A stretch of DNA of 64,000 bases from Bacteroidota bacterium (GCA_016722525.1 JADKJB010000012.1:62001-126000), one strand, 5' to 3'. Shown: positions 48,903 through 59,375, counted from the stretch's first letter. A program made the numbers and translations. Notes: generated by a model not told the origin, from the letters alone.

Positions 48903-51767
48903 TTACACTTCATCGGTTTTGGTTGGTGTAATGTGTTTTTTTCCGGAAAGGAAAGAGTACATGGCAGGTATGACAAAGAGGGTTAACAGCAAACTGAAGA
49001 TTAGTCCACCAATGACGGCGATACCCATTGATTTACGACTTTCAGCGCCTGCTCCCAAGGCAAGTGCAATAGGTAAAGCACCTAGAACAGTTGCAAGTGT
49101 AGTCATTAAAATGGGTCGTAAACGAGCTTCGGAAGCCTGCAGGATGGCATCAGCTTTAGATATTCCTTTCTCACGCAACTGATTTGCAAATTCTACAATC
49201 AGAATCCCGTTTTTGGTAACCAATCCAATGAGCATAATGATTCCAATCTGACTAAAGATATTGAGAGTTTGATTGAAATACCAGAGTGCCAGCAGTGCTC
49301 CTGCGAGGGCTAGTGGTACCGTAATCATAATAACCAAAGGATCAATGAAGCTCTCAAATTGTGCAGCAAGAATTAAGTAAATCAAGAGCAATGCCAGCAG
49401 GAAGGCGAATAAAATATTAGAAGAACTCTCCGCAAAATCACGTGAGGGGCCTGTAAGGGAAGTAGTGAATGAATCGTCAAGTACCTTTTCAGAAATGCTT
49501 TCCATAGCTTTAATACCATCACCAACCGTTTTGCCAGGAGCTAGTCCTGCCGACACCGTTGCCGACATATATCTGTTATAATGATAAAGCTGTGGCGGAT
49601 TGCTTTGTTCTTCGAGTGTAACTACATTATCGAGTTGAATTAATTCATCTTTATTATTTCTAACATAAATTGATTGCAAATCGATGGGTTCATCTCTGTT
49701 TGCTCTGTCAACCTGACCAATTACCTGATATTGTTTTCCATTCATGGTAAAATAACTGAAACGCTGACCACTAAATGCGAGTTGTAAAGTTTGACCAATA
49801 TCAAACACAGAAACGCCTAGATTTATAGCTTTCTCACGATTGACATTTATGATAATTTCAGGTTTGTTAAATTTTAGATTCACATCAACACCCTGAAAGA
49901 CAGGATTTATATTTGCTTCATCCAAAAATTTTGGAAGAGTTTCTTTTAGCTTATCAAAATTGGGAGCCTGCAAAACAAACTGCACCGGTAAACTTCCGCG
50001 TGCACTTTGTCCTCCGGCAGAAATAGTTTGTTCCTGAATAACAAAGGTGCGGGCTTCTGTAAAGCCACGTGTTTTCGCATTCAAATAATCTGCAATCTGC
50101 TGTTGTGATTGTTCACGTTCACCAGCATCTTTTAAAACCAGCCGGCCGAAGCCTGTATTCACAGCTCCTGAGCCGGCAAAACCGGGAGCAGTAACGGTAA
50201 GCATCACTTTCTTTTCAGGAATAGAATCGTTAACCAGATCCACTAATTTGAACATGAATTTATCAGTGTATTCAAAAGATGAACCTTCGGGTGCCGTGAC
50301 TGATAATCTTAGGTAGGCCCTGTCTTCGAGGGGAGCCAATTCATTCTGGAGTAACGAACCCATTCCAAAAATCAATGCGAAGGAGGCAACAACAATTACT
50401 ATTGCAATCCAACGGCGTTGCATAAACGTAGCAAGAGTATTTGCATAACTGGAATTCAGTTTAACAAAGAAAGGTTCCGTTAACTCATAAAATCTTGAAT
50501 GCTTTTGATTTTACGGATCAATCTGGCGTTGAGCAAGTGTTAGCGAAAGTGAAACAAATGCGGATATCAGTACTGCACCAGCAAGTACCACACCAAATTC
50601 CCGGAAAAAGCCGGCCAACAAAACCTTCGAGGAATATTACAGGTAAAAAAACAGCGGCGAGTGTAATTGAAGTTGAAACAACTGCAAAGAATATTTCTTC
50701 AGACCCTTTATAAGCAGCATCAACTGGGCTCATACCCTTTTCAACTTTTTTATAAATATTTTCAGTCACCACAATTCCATCATCCACTACCAGTCCTGTA
50801 GCTAAAACTATGGCGAGAAGTGTTAACACATTTATGGAATAGCCCATCAGGTACATAATAAAAAAGGCTCCGATGAGTGAAACCGGAATATCGATGAGCG
50901 GCCGGAATGCAATTAACCAGTCGCGGAAGAAGAGATAAATAATAAGGATAACCAGGATGATTGCTATTAGTAAAGTCTCCTGAACTTCGGTAATCGACAT
51001 TTTGATAAAGCGTGTATTATCAAGTGCGATGTCTAATTTATAATCATCAGGAATTTCTTTTTTAATTTGTTCAACGCGTTTATAAAATTCATCAGCGATT
51101 TCAATATAGTTAGCACCGGGTTGTGGAACCAGGGCAATAGCTATCATAGGAACACCAGACTGACGGAGAATGGTCTCTTCATTTTCAGGACCTAATAAAG
51201 CATTCAGATGCGCATGGCATATCTTTTTTGGCCCCAAATCTGAACAGTACTAACACCGGGAATTGTCTGCAATCTTTCAGCAATAACATTTTCACCATAA
51301 GCGGAAACTTCCAGATGGTTTTTGGTATCACTTTGAAGTGTGAGTGAAAGAATTGCATCAGAGTTTGCATCCGATTTGGTAACAACAGGGAGCGCATCAA
51401 TATCCTGAGGAAGTTGTCGGACGGCTTGCGAAACTTTATCTCTTACATCATTGGCAGCGGCTTCCAGGTTTTCATCCAGATTAAACTCCACAGTAATAAC
51501 GGATGAACCTTGATTGCTGGCAGAAGAGATAGTTCGAATTCCGGCAATACCATTTATCGCTTTTTCAAGAGGTTCAGTAATCTGCGATTCAATAACATCA
51601 GCGTTGGCACCGGTATAGGCGGTCCTTACAGTGATAATAGGCGGGTCGATTGACGGATATTCACGTATCCCCAGATAGTTATAACCTATTAAACCAAAAA
51701 TAACAATAGTAAGTGACATTACTATTGCCAGCACAGGTCGTTTAATACTGGTTGAGGATAAGGACAT
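48903..51767 (-). CDS. RND efflux pump (HAE1/AcrB-like), frameshifts and apparent internal deletion
   Basis: The locus encodes about 955 residues; relatives have about 1,030. It starts MSLSSTSIKRPVLAIVMSL with the TM1 and porter-domain opening REYPSIDPPIITVRTAYTGA. TM2-6 include VLTLLAIVLATGLVVDDGIVV with the proton-relay Asp pair region. The C-half ends GGLIFSLLLTLFVIPAMYS. Between MRI and NALLGPENEE (junction near 51205-51225) about 70-75 residues usual for the family are missing. Frameshifts lie at about 50515-50640. It exports drugs or other amphiphiles using proton flux, with the adaptor upstream and the TolC downstream. Confidence 0.9.
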
Positions 51768-51846
51768 TCAACAATAATTAATTTAAAATATATAAATCAG
51801 ACAAAGGGTAACTTTGCCGGAAAAGAAATTGAGATCTGCCGGATAG

Positions 51847-52979
51847 TTATTTAGTACCATGTTTGATATTCATGTAATTTGTTTTATTTGATATTTTATT
51901 ATACTGTGGCAAAATTTTAACTGCTACTTTCATACTATCTTTGAGTTGCATAATTCCGGAAGTAATAACGGTATCGCCTATGTTCAATCCGCTCACAATT
52001 TCAATATTGGATTCATTACGCAAACCATTATTTACCAATTGAGAAATTGCCATACCATTTCGGCTCACCATCACTTTTTTTCCTTTAAGGACGGGGATAA
52101 TTGCTTCTGTAGGAATTGTGATGGCGCTATCGGAATGACTCATGATCATATTCACTCTTGCAAATGCTCCGGGAAGGATTGTTCCATCGGGATTTTCCGA
52201 AATGGCTCTTATTTTAATTGAACGGGTAGCGGCATCAACTTTGGGTTCGATTGCATACACGGTGCCATAAAAAACTCTGGTATTTCCTTCAACTGTGTAA
52301 GTGATTTCTTTTCCGGATTTAAGATACGAGCTGTACTTCTCGGGCAACGAAAAATCAATTTTCACAGGATTGACTTGTTGAATGGTTGCAATTAAAAAAT
52401 TCTGACTCACATAACTGCCTTCACTGATATTCCGCAACCCGATTTGACCTGAGAAGGGGGCTCTAATTTCTGTTTTAGCAATTTGTGCTGTGGTAAATTG
52501 TATGTCGGCTTCAACAGTAGCGAGTTGATTTAACACATCATCATACTCTTCCCTGCTTACACCATTCATTTCAAACAATTTTTTCTGACGTCCCGATTTA
52601 TCGGAAAGAATCTTCTTATTGTTTTCCAGTTTTGATAACTGGGCTTTAAGATCATTGTCATTTATTTTTACCAGCAGATCTCCTTTATTCACTCTGGTTC
52701 CTTCTTTAATATTCAGGGCAATTATTTTTCCTGAGACTTCGGGTCGTAATTCGACTTCCTCATTGGCAAGCACAGTTCCTGAAGCAAAAACTTTTTCTTC
52801 GAGGTAAAAACCACGCACCACAATGCCATTCACTTTCATTGGAGGAGCCGCACCTGCATTTTTTCCACCCGAATTTCCCGGACCAGTTGCGGGAACATCT
52901 TTTTGGAAGAAAAATAACTTAACAATAACCAGCACCGCAATCAGAATGATCAGGTATATAAATGTCGGTTTTTAAACAT
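51847..52979 (-). CDS. RND periplasmic adaptor (HlyD/AcrA-like), N-terminal frameshift
   Basis: About 377 residues from ATG 52979. The start reads MFKK, then one missing base in the TTTTT run 52969-52973 (plus strand). Repaired, the anchor is PTFIYLIILIAVLVIVKLFFF. Next comes the lipoyl half-motif GKIIALNIKEGTRVNKGDLLVKIND, a coiled-coil hairpin (LSKLENNKKILSDKSGRQKKLF), the second lipoyl half KTEIRAPFSGQIGLRNISEGSYV, then beta-barrel and membrane-proximal domains. It bridges the pump and TolC and lies 79 bp upstream of the pump gene. Anchored by one TM segment, not by a lipid. Confidence 0.9.
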
Positions 52980-53296
52980 AAGAATAATATTAATACAGGG
53001 TCAATAAAGTGCAAATATATGTTATAACATAGAAAGAATGTTTAAGTTAACCTAATCAGGGGCAAAAATGGTTAAGATTGCAGGGAGTTTTTCTGAATTT
53101 TCTTTGATTTTATGCAGATAGCATAGTAATTTAAAAGAACTATGATTTAATATGGGTTTGAGGTTCAGAGGAAAATATTGAAAATCAAAATTTCATAAAT
53201 TATTTAGGAATTAAAATCAAATAACCATGCTACATCAAAGTGGTAAAATAAATCAAACGAAATTGGATAAAATCAAATAAATTAGAAAATTTGAAT
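52980..53296. other. Intergenic spacer upstream of the minus-strand RND operon
   Basis: 317 bp, AT-rich, with no supported gene. It holds the operon promoter and a palindrome near 53012-53031. The remainder (53040-53290) contains short repeats of AAATCAAA/TAAATCAAA type, without structure I can interpret. Confidence 0.4.
53012..53031 (-). promoter_or_regulatory. Promoter -7 box overlapped by a 14-bp palindrome
   Basis: On the minus strand TATATTTG (53012-53019) matches TAnnTTTG about 33 bp before the adaptor start. It overlaps TATGTTATAACATA (53018-53031), a perfect palindrome, placed as a repressor operator would be. No -33 TTTG is obvious. Confidence 0.45.
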
Positions 53297-53755
53297 CTAT
53301 TCTACCTTTTCATCCCGAAAATACTTTAGTGGTACGAGTAGCATTCCGAAGCATTCACCATCTTCTTTGTTGAGGTGTTTATGGTGCATTTTGTGAGCTC
53401 TACGAATGGCTCTCAGGTACCAGTTGTTACTGTTGCGGAAAATTTTAAATCGCTGATGGATAAAAATGTCGTGGACTAAAAAGTAACAAAATCCGTATAT
53501 AGCAATACCAATTCCCATGAATAATCGTATGTCGTTACCGTTCAGAACACCAAATAACATCAACAAAAAACTGGGAATTGCAAAAATGAGAAAGAAAGAA
53601 TCATTTCTTTCGAAAAATCCAACATGACCTTGATGATGATCGCGGTGTAAAATCCACAAAAGGCCATGCATCAAATATTTATGAGTGAACCAAGCTACGA
53701 ATTCCATAAAGATAAAAGTGCCTAATACTGCCCCGATTTTGATTGCCACGTCCAT
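53297..53755 (-). CDS. crtZ: Carotenoid (beta-carotene) hydroxylase-like di-iron membrane protein
   Basis: 152 residues from ATG 53755; an in-frame TTG at 53767 is less likely. Fatty-acid-hydroxylase superfamily with four His clusters: HKYLMH, HRDHH, HDIFIHQRF and HKMHHKH, which bind two irons. Four hydrophobic segments give the usual CrtZ topology. It would add 3-hydroxyl groups to beta-ionone rings (zeaxanthin formation). No other carotenoid gene is in the window, and some sterol-desaturase relatives look similar, so the substrate is inferred from the compact size and His pattern. Confidence 0.85.
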   Translation of the reverse strand: MDVAIKIGAVLGTFIFMEFVAWFTHKYLMHGLLWILHRDHHQGHVGFFERNDSFFLIFAIPSFLLMLFGVLNGNDIRLFMGIGIAIYGFCYFLVHDIFIHQRFKIFRNSNNWYLRAIRRAHKMHHKHLNKEDGECFGMLLVPLKYFRDEKVE

Positions 53756-53929
53756 TTTTTTTTGCAAATTTAATAAATCCCTGAAGTATTTAGTTGAAAT
53801 AAATGTGAATAATTTTCAATTTTACTTTCTCCTAAAGAACAATTCACCAACCAGGTTTGTTTAATGCCAGCTGTAAATTTAGGTCAGGCTAAATTTGGCT
53901 TCAATTTGTAGCATTTCAATTTATTGAAA

Positions 53930-55912
53930 TTACATTAATTCTTTTGGAAGTGTAAAACTAAAAACAGATCCATTTCCGGGAGACGAATCTACTTTTAAAG
54001 TCCCCCTATGCAAGTCAATAATTTTTTTGCATATGGCCAATCCAATGCCAGTACCTGAATATTTACTTCTGCTATGTAATCGTTGAAACATATTAAATAT
54101 TTTTTCCTGATATTCCTTTTCAATTCCAATACCATTATCACTGATTTTGAAGATCCATTGAATCGGGTCTTCTTCGCAAGAGATATGAATTAGAGGATTT
54201 TTTTCGCTTTTATATTTAATGGCGTTTCCAACGAAATTTTGAATGAGTTGCAAAAATTGAGTTCTATTTGCAAAAATTTCAGTGAGTCCGGAATAGGTAA
54301 TTTTAGCATCAGTTAATTTTATCTCATTTTCAAAGATCATAATTACTTCCTCAATATCCGGAGTAGGATCGAATAATTCAGGACTGGTACTGTTATTTAG
54401 AAGTCTTGAATATTCAAGAAGATCATTGATCAATTCTTTCAATCTTTCAGCACCATCTACTGCAAATCGAATATATTCTTTGCCTTTGGCATCAACAATA
54501 TTTTCATATTTGGATTCAAACAATTGTAAAAAACTAGAGATCATTCGCAACGGTTCTTTGAGATCGTGTGAAGCTATGTAGGCAAATTTTTCCAGTTCGT
54601 TATTGGATGCTTGTAATTCAATAGCTCTTTTCGCCAGATTATCATTCAATTCCTTTAGTTTTATTTCTGAATTTTTACTTTCTGTCGTGTCCTGCATAGC
54701 ACCAACCATTCTGATAGCTTTTCCTTGTTCATTTCTGATCAGCAGCCCTCTATCATACACAAAGGAGTAGGTCCCATCTGCTTTAATAAACCGATATTCG
54801 GCTTCCCAGTACATTAAATTTTCTGATTGCAAAACATTCATAAATCCATCGAATGTTCTTTTTCGGTCTTCGGGATGAATATGATTTTTCCAATCTTCCA
54901 ATGTATAGGGCTGCAATTCTGAATCATGACCGAATAATTTTTTCAGACTATTTCCCCACAACATCACATTAGTAGTTAAATCAAAATCCCAAATGGCATC
55001 ATTGGTGGCACTCAGTACAGTTTTATAGAGTTCATTGGAGAGTTGAATCGACTCTGAAATTCTTTTGTGTTCTAATAAAACACTAATAAGGTAAGAAAAT
55101 CTTTCCAGTTTTTTAGCTTCATCCGGTTCGGGCAATTTACTTTCTTTACTATAAACACCAAGGCTACCCATTACCTGGTTTTTTGAATCGAGTATTGGAA
55201 AGGACCAACAAGAAACAAAACCCAATGATACAGCAAGAGCCTTACAATCTTTCCACAAGGGATCTTTGTTTATATCTAAAACAAACACGGGTTTTTTTAG
55301 AAATGAAGCAGTACCACAGGAACCTGAATTAGGACCAGTTGGAATTCCATTTAATGAATTAGTATAATGATCAGGTAAAGAAGGAGAGGAGAGATGGTTC
55401 AGGAATTTACCGGATGGATCTATTTCCATCAGACCAGCATGATATCCCGGAAATATTTTCTCCAGTCCTTTTAATAAATAATCGAGACTATTTTTCAAAC
55501 TTGATTGAGTTGCCTGCATGAGTTGCACCTCTCTCTCCAGAGTGAAAATCTGTTCATTTTGAATTTGTCCTGAAATATCTTTCATGAAAATCGAAAATTC
55601 TTTCTGATAGGAATATGCTCTAAATTGGAACCACTTCTTTTGTTCAGGAAAATAGTTTCTGTAATCAATGAATGTTTCAGCATTGGAAGCATCTTCAAGA
55701 AATTTTTCCAGATGCAATCGGTTTGATGGAAATAATTCAGGAAATCTTTTGTCTTTTATAGACAGTTCATTTTGATCAAGTAACCGAACTGCACAAGGAT
55801 TTACAGCATCAACAAGATAGTTTTTATCAAGTGTAAAAATTCCATCTTTAAAAGAAGAAAACAAATCCAATAGTTTTTCTTTATGGAATGACAAGGTTGC
55901 ATCTGATTTCAT
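53930..55912 (-). CDS. Soluble PAS-GAF-PAS sensor histidine kinase
   Basis: 660 residues, with no transmembrane segment. PAS1 at about 10-125 (FSSFKDGIFTLDKNYLVDAVNP), GAF at about 135-285 (PNSGSCGTASFLKKPVFVLDI), PAS2 at about 295-412 with a PAC motif (YWEAEYRFIKADGTYSFVYD). The dimerisation/phosphoacceptor domain has His449 in ASHDLKEPLRMISSFL, followed by a HATPase domain (NFVGNAIKYKSE, FKISDNGIGIEKEYQEKIF, GTGIGLAICKKI). The GSCGTA GAF type often senses small ligands or redox state. No response regulator is adjacent. The gene is divergent from the TetR-led efflux operon. Confidence 0.92.
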   Translation of the reverse strand: MKSDATLSFHKEKLLDLFSSFKDGIFTLDKNYLVDAVNPCAVRLLDQNELSIKDKRFPELFPSNRLHLEKFLEDASNAETFIDYRNYFPEQKKWFQFRAYSYQKEFSIFMKDISGQIQNEQIFTLEREVQLMQATQSSLKNSLDYLLKGLEKIFPGYHAGLMEIDPSGKFLNHLSSPSLPDHYTNSLNGIPTGPNSGSCGTASFLKKPVFVLDINKDPLWKDCKALAVSLGFVSCWSFPILDSKNQVMGSLGVYSKESKLPEPDEAKKLERFSYLISVLLEHKRISESIQLSNELYKTVLSATNDAIWDFDLTTNVMLWGNSLKKLFGHDSELQPYTLEDWKNHIHPEDRKRTFDGFMNVLQSENLMYWEAEYRFIKADGTYSFVYDRGLLIRNEQGKAIRMVGAMQDTTESKNSEIKLKELNDNLAKRAIELQASNNELEKFAYIASHDLKEPLRMISSFLQLFESKYENIVDAKGKEYIRFAVDGAERLKELINDLLEYSRLLNNSTSPELFDPTPDIEEVIMIFENEIKLTDAKITYSGLTEIFANRTQFLQLIQNFVGNAIKYKSEKNPLIHISCEEDPIQWIFKISDNGIGIEKEYQEKIFNMFQRLHSRSKYSGTGIGLAICKKIIDLHRGTLKVDSSPGNGSVFSFTLPKELM

Positions 55913-56214
55913 GTATATTTTTAATGTTTAAAATGGAGCTATTCAAAAACAGCATCAAAAATTTTTTAAATTCGTTTTTTATGACAGCAGTTTTGTTCAG
56001 TAAAATTAAGGAAAATACCTAACCACCTTAATTAAAACAAAGAGGTCGAGATCTTACGATAGTTTCTAAAACTAAAGCAAAGCACCCAAAATTGGTTCGG
56101 GTTGTTCAAGCAAATTGGATTTACTCCACTTCCGCTTTGGATTAGGTATAGATAGTGCCAACTTAAATTTATTGCATTGAATATCAATACAATATAAAAT
56201 AATCAAGAAAATTA
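55913..56214. other. Divergent intergenic region (histidine kinase / tetR)
   Basis: About 300 bp of AT-rich sequence holding the histidine kinase promoter on the minus strand. I find no gene. A small inverted repeat ATTGA-ATA-TCAAT lies near 56177-56189. The tetR promoter begins at 56215. Confidence 0.4.
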
Positions 56215-56246
56215 TTTGGATTACTTAACACTGTTAAGTAAATTTG
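56215..56246 (+). promoter_or_regulatory. tetR promoter with palindromic operator
   Basis: TTTG (56215-56218), 20 bp, TAAATTTG (56239-56246) is a full-consensus Bacteroidota promoter. The spacer contains CTTAACA-C-TGTTAAG (56224-56238), a perfect 7+1+7 palindrome ending at the -7 box. Binding there would block RNA polymerase, which fits autorepression by the TetR protein encoded 8 bp downstream. Confidence 0.7.
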
Positions 56247-56254
56247 CACCCAAT

Positions 56255-56878
56255 ATGGGAATCACTGAAAGAAAGGAAAAACAGAAAGCTGAACTGAAGC
56301 ATCAAATTTTAGAGGCATCTATTCAATTGTTTTCAGAGCAAGGTTACGAGGGCTTTTCTATCAGAAAAATTGCGGAGATTATTGAATACAGTCCAACCAC
56401 AGTTTACCTGTATTTTAAGGACAAGAACGAAATACTTTTTGAGCTTCATGAAATTGGTTTCAAAAAATTAGCAGCTTACAACAAAGATCTATTTGATATT
56501 GCCAACCCATTGCTTCGTTTACACAAACTGGGGGAGAATTACATTCGGTTCGGAGTTGAAAATCCTGAATTTTACAATCTGATGTTTATTCTTCCTGCGC
56601 CCATGGAAGCGTTAAGTTGTATGAAGGATGAGGAATGGAAGGGTGGTGACGATGCATTGAATTTGTTGATTACCATTCTGCAGGAATGCACCGAACGAAA
56701 GTTGATTCTTCCGGGTGATTTAAATGCAATGGCAATGGCAATTTGGGGAATGGTTCATGGTTTGGTTTCTTTAGCGATCCGACAACGATTTGCGAAGTTG
56801 GTAGCTGAGGATGAAGTATTACCTACCATGAACAAATCGCTGAATTGGCTCATAAATGTATTAGATCGAACAAATTAA
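56255..56878 (+). CDS. TetR/AcrR family transcriptional regulator
   Basis: 207 residues from ATG 56255 (MGITERKEKQKAELK); upstream in-frame codons lie in the promoter. The N-terminal HTH has ILEASIQLFSEQGYEGFSIRKIAE followed by YSPTTVYLYFKDKNEILF, the TetR consensus. The all-helical C-domain resembles the WHG-type ligand domain (IWGMVHGLVSLAI). It is expected to repress the efflux operon that starts 35 bp downstream and to release DNA on binding a pump substrate. The same CTTAACAC-TGT core lies before its own gene and before the tolC-like gene. Confidence 0.93.
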   Translation: MGITERKEKQKAELKHQILEASIQLFSEQGYEGFSIRKIAEIIEYSPTTVYLYFKDKNEILFELHEIGFKKLAAYNKDLFDIANPLLRLHKLGENYIRFGVENPEFYNLMFILPAPMEALSCMKDEEWKGGDDALNLLITILQECTERKLILPGDLNAMAMAIWGMVHGLVSLAIRQRFAKLVAEDEVLPTMNKSLNWLINVLDRTN

Positions 56879-56896
56879 TTTTTTTTTATTCTATAA

Positions 56897-56911
56897 CTTA
56901 ACACTGTAAAC
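56897..56911 (+). promoter_or_regulatory. Second TetR operator-like site
   Basis: CTTAACACTGTAAAC repeats the left 11 bases of the palindrome upstream of tetR (CTTAACACTGTTAAG) with a degraded right half. It abuts the start of the tolC-like gene (56913). It probably acts as a weaker operator or marks an internal promoter. Confidence 0.5.
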
Positions 56912-56912
56912 T

Positions 56913-58274
56913 ATGATTACGCTATTAACTCATAAAAATTTTATTTTAATTACCGGCATCTGGTTGAGTTGTATCAGCCTAGTTTCAGGACAAACGCCTC
57001 TTGAAAAATATATTGACGAGGGTTTAAAGAACAACATTGTTTTACAACAAAAAAATTTGGGACTTGATAGAGCTTTGTATGCGCTCAAAGAAGCCAACAG
57101 TTTATTTTCACCCAGGGTAAGTATACTTGCCGATTATTTATCAGGTGATGGAGGAAGAAATATCAGTATTCCTGTAGGGGATTTATTGAATCCGGTTTAT
57201 GCTACCTTAAACCAGTTAACATCCACAAATAATTTTCCACAGATAAGTAATACCGAAACAAATTTTTTGCCTGATAATTTTTATGATGCGAGAGTAAGAG
57301 CATCGATGCCTATTTTAAACAATGAGCTACTCTACAACAGAAAAATTCAAAATAACCAGCTCCAGTTGCAAGAATTTGAAGTTGAAGTTTATAAAAAGGA
57401 GTTGATTAAAAACATTAAAGTAGCTTACTACCAGTATGTAGGAGCCTTGAATGCGGTAACAATTTATGACAGTGCAGTCAAGCTTGCCGAAGAAGGAAAA
57501 AGAATTAATGAAAGTCTGCTTGCAAATGGAAAATCATTGAGAGCCTATGTGCTCCGGTCCGAAAGCGAATTGCAAAATCTGGAATCGAAGCGGAATGAAG
57601 CGGCATTATCATCTCAAAATGCGCGACTTTATTTTAATTTTTTAATTAATAGCGAGATCAATCAAAATATTGATACCACTAATGCTGCGTTGGGTGATGT
57701 AACAGTGGTGGAAAACTATTTACTCACAGAGCCGGATATATCAAAAAGAGATGAGTTGAATCTGTTGAAGTCGGCATTAGCTATTGAAGATAATGTTTTG
57801 AATTTGAAAAAGTCATTTTGGTATCCAAAGATTAGTGGTTTTATAGATTTAGGTTCACAGGCTTCGGATTTTAGCTATGACGATCAATCGCGTTATTATC
57901 TTTTCGGTTTCCAAATGGAGATACCCATTTTTGCAGGCGGCAACAACCATTATAAAGTAAAACAATCAGCAATCGATTACAGGAGCAGGTTACTTAGCAA
58001 TGATCAAACTGTTAAACAGTTGCAATTATCGGCAGAAGTTGCGAAGAATAACCTGAGTACCTCCTATGTCAACTATAAGGCATCCATCAAGCAACTGGAA
58101 TCAGCCAGTTCTTATGAAAGATTGATTGACCGAGGCTACAGAGAAGGAATCAATTCCTTCATCGAAACCATAGATGCCCGAAATCAACTTACCACGGCAT
58201 CATTGCAAATAGTCATTAACCGCTATCAGCTTTTAGGAAAACTTGCAGCTTACGAAAGAGAAATTTCTAAATAA
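56913..58274 (+). CDS. TolC-family outer membrane efflux protein
   Basis: 453 residues, intact. A signal peptide ends at SLVSGQ. TolC-type features include PLEKYIDEGLKNNIVLQQKNLGLDRALY-like helices, a beta segment (RVRASMPILNNELLYNRKIQN), a second repeat (LFGFQMEIPIFAGGNNHYKVKQ) and ASLQIVINRYQLLGKLAAYE at the end. It is the outer-membrane duct for the adaptor and pump encoded next. It follows tetR by 34 bp and precedes the adaptor by 21 bp, so tetR-tolC-adaptor-pump is one unit. Confidence 0.92.
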   Translation: MITLLTHKNFILITGIWLSCISLVSGQTPLEKYIDEGLKNNIVLQQKNLGLDRALYALKEANSLFSPRVSILADYLSGDGGRNISIPVGDLLNPVYATLNQLTSTNNFPQISNTETNFLPDNFYDARVRASMPILNNELLYNRKIQNNQLQLQEFEVEVYKKELIKNIKVAYYQYVGALNAVTIYDSAVKLAEEGKRINESLLANGKSLRAYVLRSESELQNLESKRNEAALSSQNARLYFNFLINSEINQNIDTTNAALGDVTVVENYLLTEPDISKRDELNLLKSALAIEDNVLNLKKSFWYPKISGFIDLGSQASDFSYDDQSRYYLFGFQMEIPIFAGGNNHYKVKQSAIDYRSRLLSNDQTVKQLQLSAEVAKNNLSTSYVNYKASIKQLESASSYERLIDRGYREGINSFIETIDARNQLTTASLQIVINRYQLLGKLAAYEREISK

Positions 58275-58295
58275 TCCATTCTAAAATTCTTTGAT

Positions 58296-59348
58296 ATGAA
58301 AATAGTTAGATCAGTATTAATTTTTATTGCCGGTAGTATAGTATTTGCCTCTTGTGGAACAAAAACTAATGAAAAATCTGATGTGTCGATGGAATCTGTT
58401 ATTCCAGTGAGACTAACGGAAATTAAAAAATCCCAGAGGCAGGAGTATATTGCTGCATCGGGTTCCTTCACTACTGATGATGAAACCATGTTGTCATTTA
58501 AAACCGGTGGAATTATAACAAGAATATACGTGAAGGAGGGAGATAAAATTTCGAAAGGGCAAGTTCTTGCAACTCTTGATGTTACAGAAATTGGTGCTGC
58601 CGTTAACCAGGCTCAGCTTTCGGTTGATAAAGCCAGTCGCGATTATGACAGGGTACAAAATTTATTCCGCGATAGCGTTGCAACACTTGAACAGTTGCAA
58701 AATGCGAAAACAGGAAAGGAAATTGCCGAACAACAATTATCATCTGCAAGATTTAATTTATCGTTTTCTGAAATACGCGCAAAAGCAGATGGTGTGGTGT
58801 TAAGAAAATTGGCTAATGCCGGACAAATTGTAGGACCAGGCATTCCGGTTATTCAAACCAGCAGCAAAGGTGAAAGTGATTGGTTGCTTAAGGTTTCGGT
58901 CAGCGATAAAGAATGGTCTTCCATTTCCTTGAAAGATTCAGTCAATGTTATAGCAGATGCCTTAAGAAATAAAAATATTACTGGTTATGTTACCGCTAAA
59001 GCGGAAAATGCAGATCCAATGACAGGTTCATTTACCATTGAAATAAAATTAGTTGATGGAAAAAAATTAAACATCGCTTCAGGAATGTTTGGCAAAGCAA
59101 CTATAGTAACAGGGCAGCAGGTAAGTGGCTGGCAGATTCCTTATGAGGCTTTGATGGATGGTAATGGGGAAATGGATTTGTGTTTGTAACAAATGATATG
59201 AAATCTGTTTCAAAAATTCCTGTAGTAATTTCAGGATTGAAAAAATTGGGTCAACATCAGTGAAGGGCTGAGTGAGTATAAATATTTGGTCACTTCAGGC
59301 AGTGCCTATCTCGGCGACAAATCACAAATAGTAGTGGAGTCTAAATAA
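58296..59348 (+). CDS. RND periplasmic adaptor lipoprotein, C-terminal frameshifts
   Basis: About 350 residues after repair. Lipoprotein signal (SVLIFIAGSIVFASC, Cys at about 20). Lipoyl halves MLSFKTGGIITRIYVKEGDKISKGQVLATLDV and FSEIRAKADGVVLRKLANAGQIV flank a coiled-coil hairpin. Barrel and membrane-proximal domains follow. The frame shifts at TTT 59177-59179 and at A6 59240-59245; repaired, the end reads VVISGLK then NWVNISEGLSEYKYLVTSGS and SQIVVESK with TAA 59346-59348. It links the TolC protein and the RND pump and is lipid-anchored, unlike the TM-anchored adaptor of the first system. Confidence 0.9.
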
Positions 59349-59375
59349 GTACCTTTTCTTCTTTAAAAAAACAAT

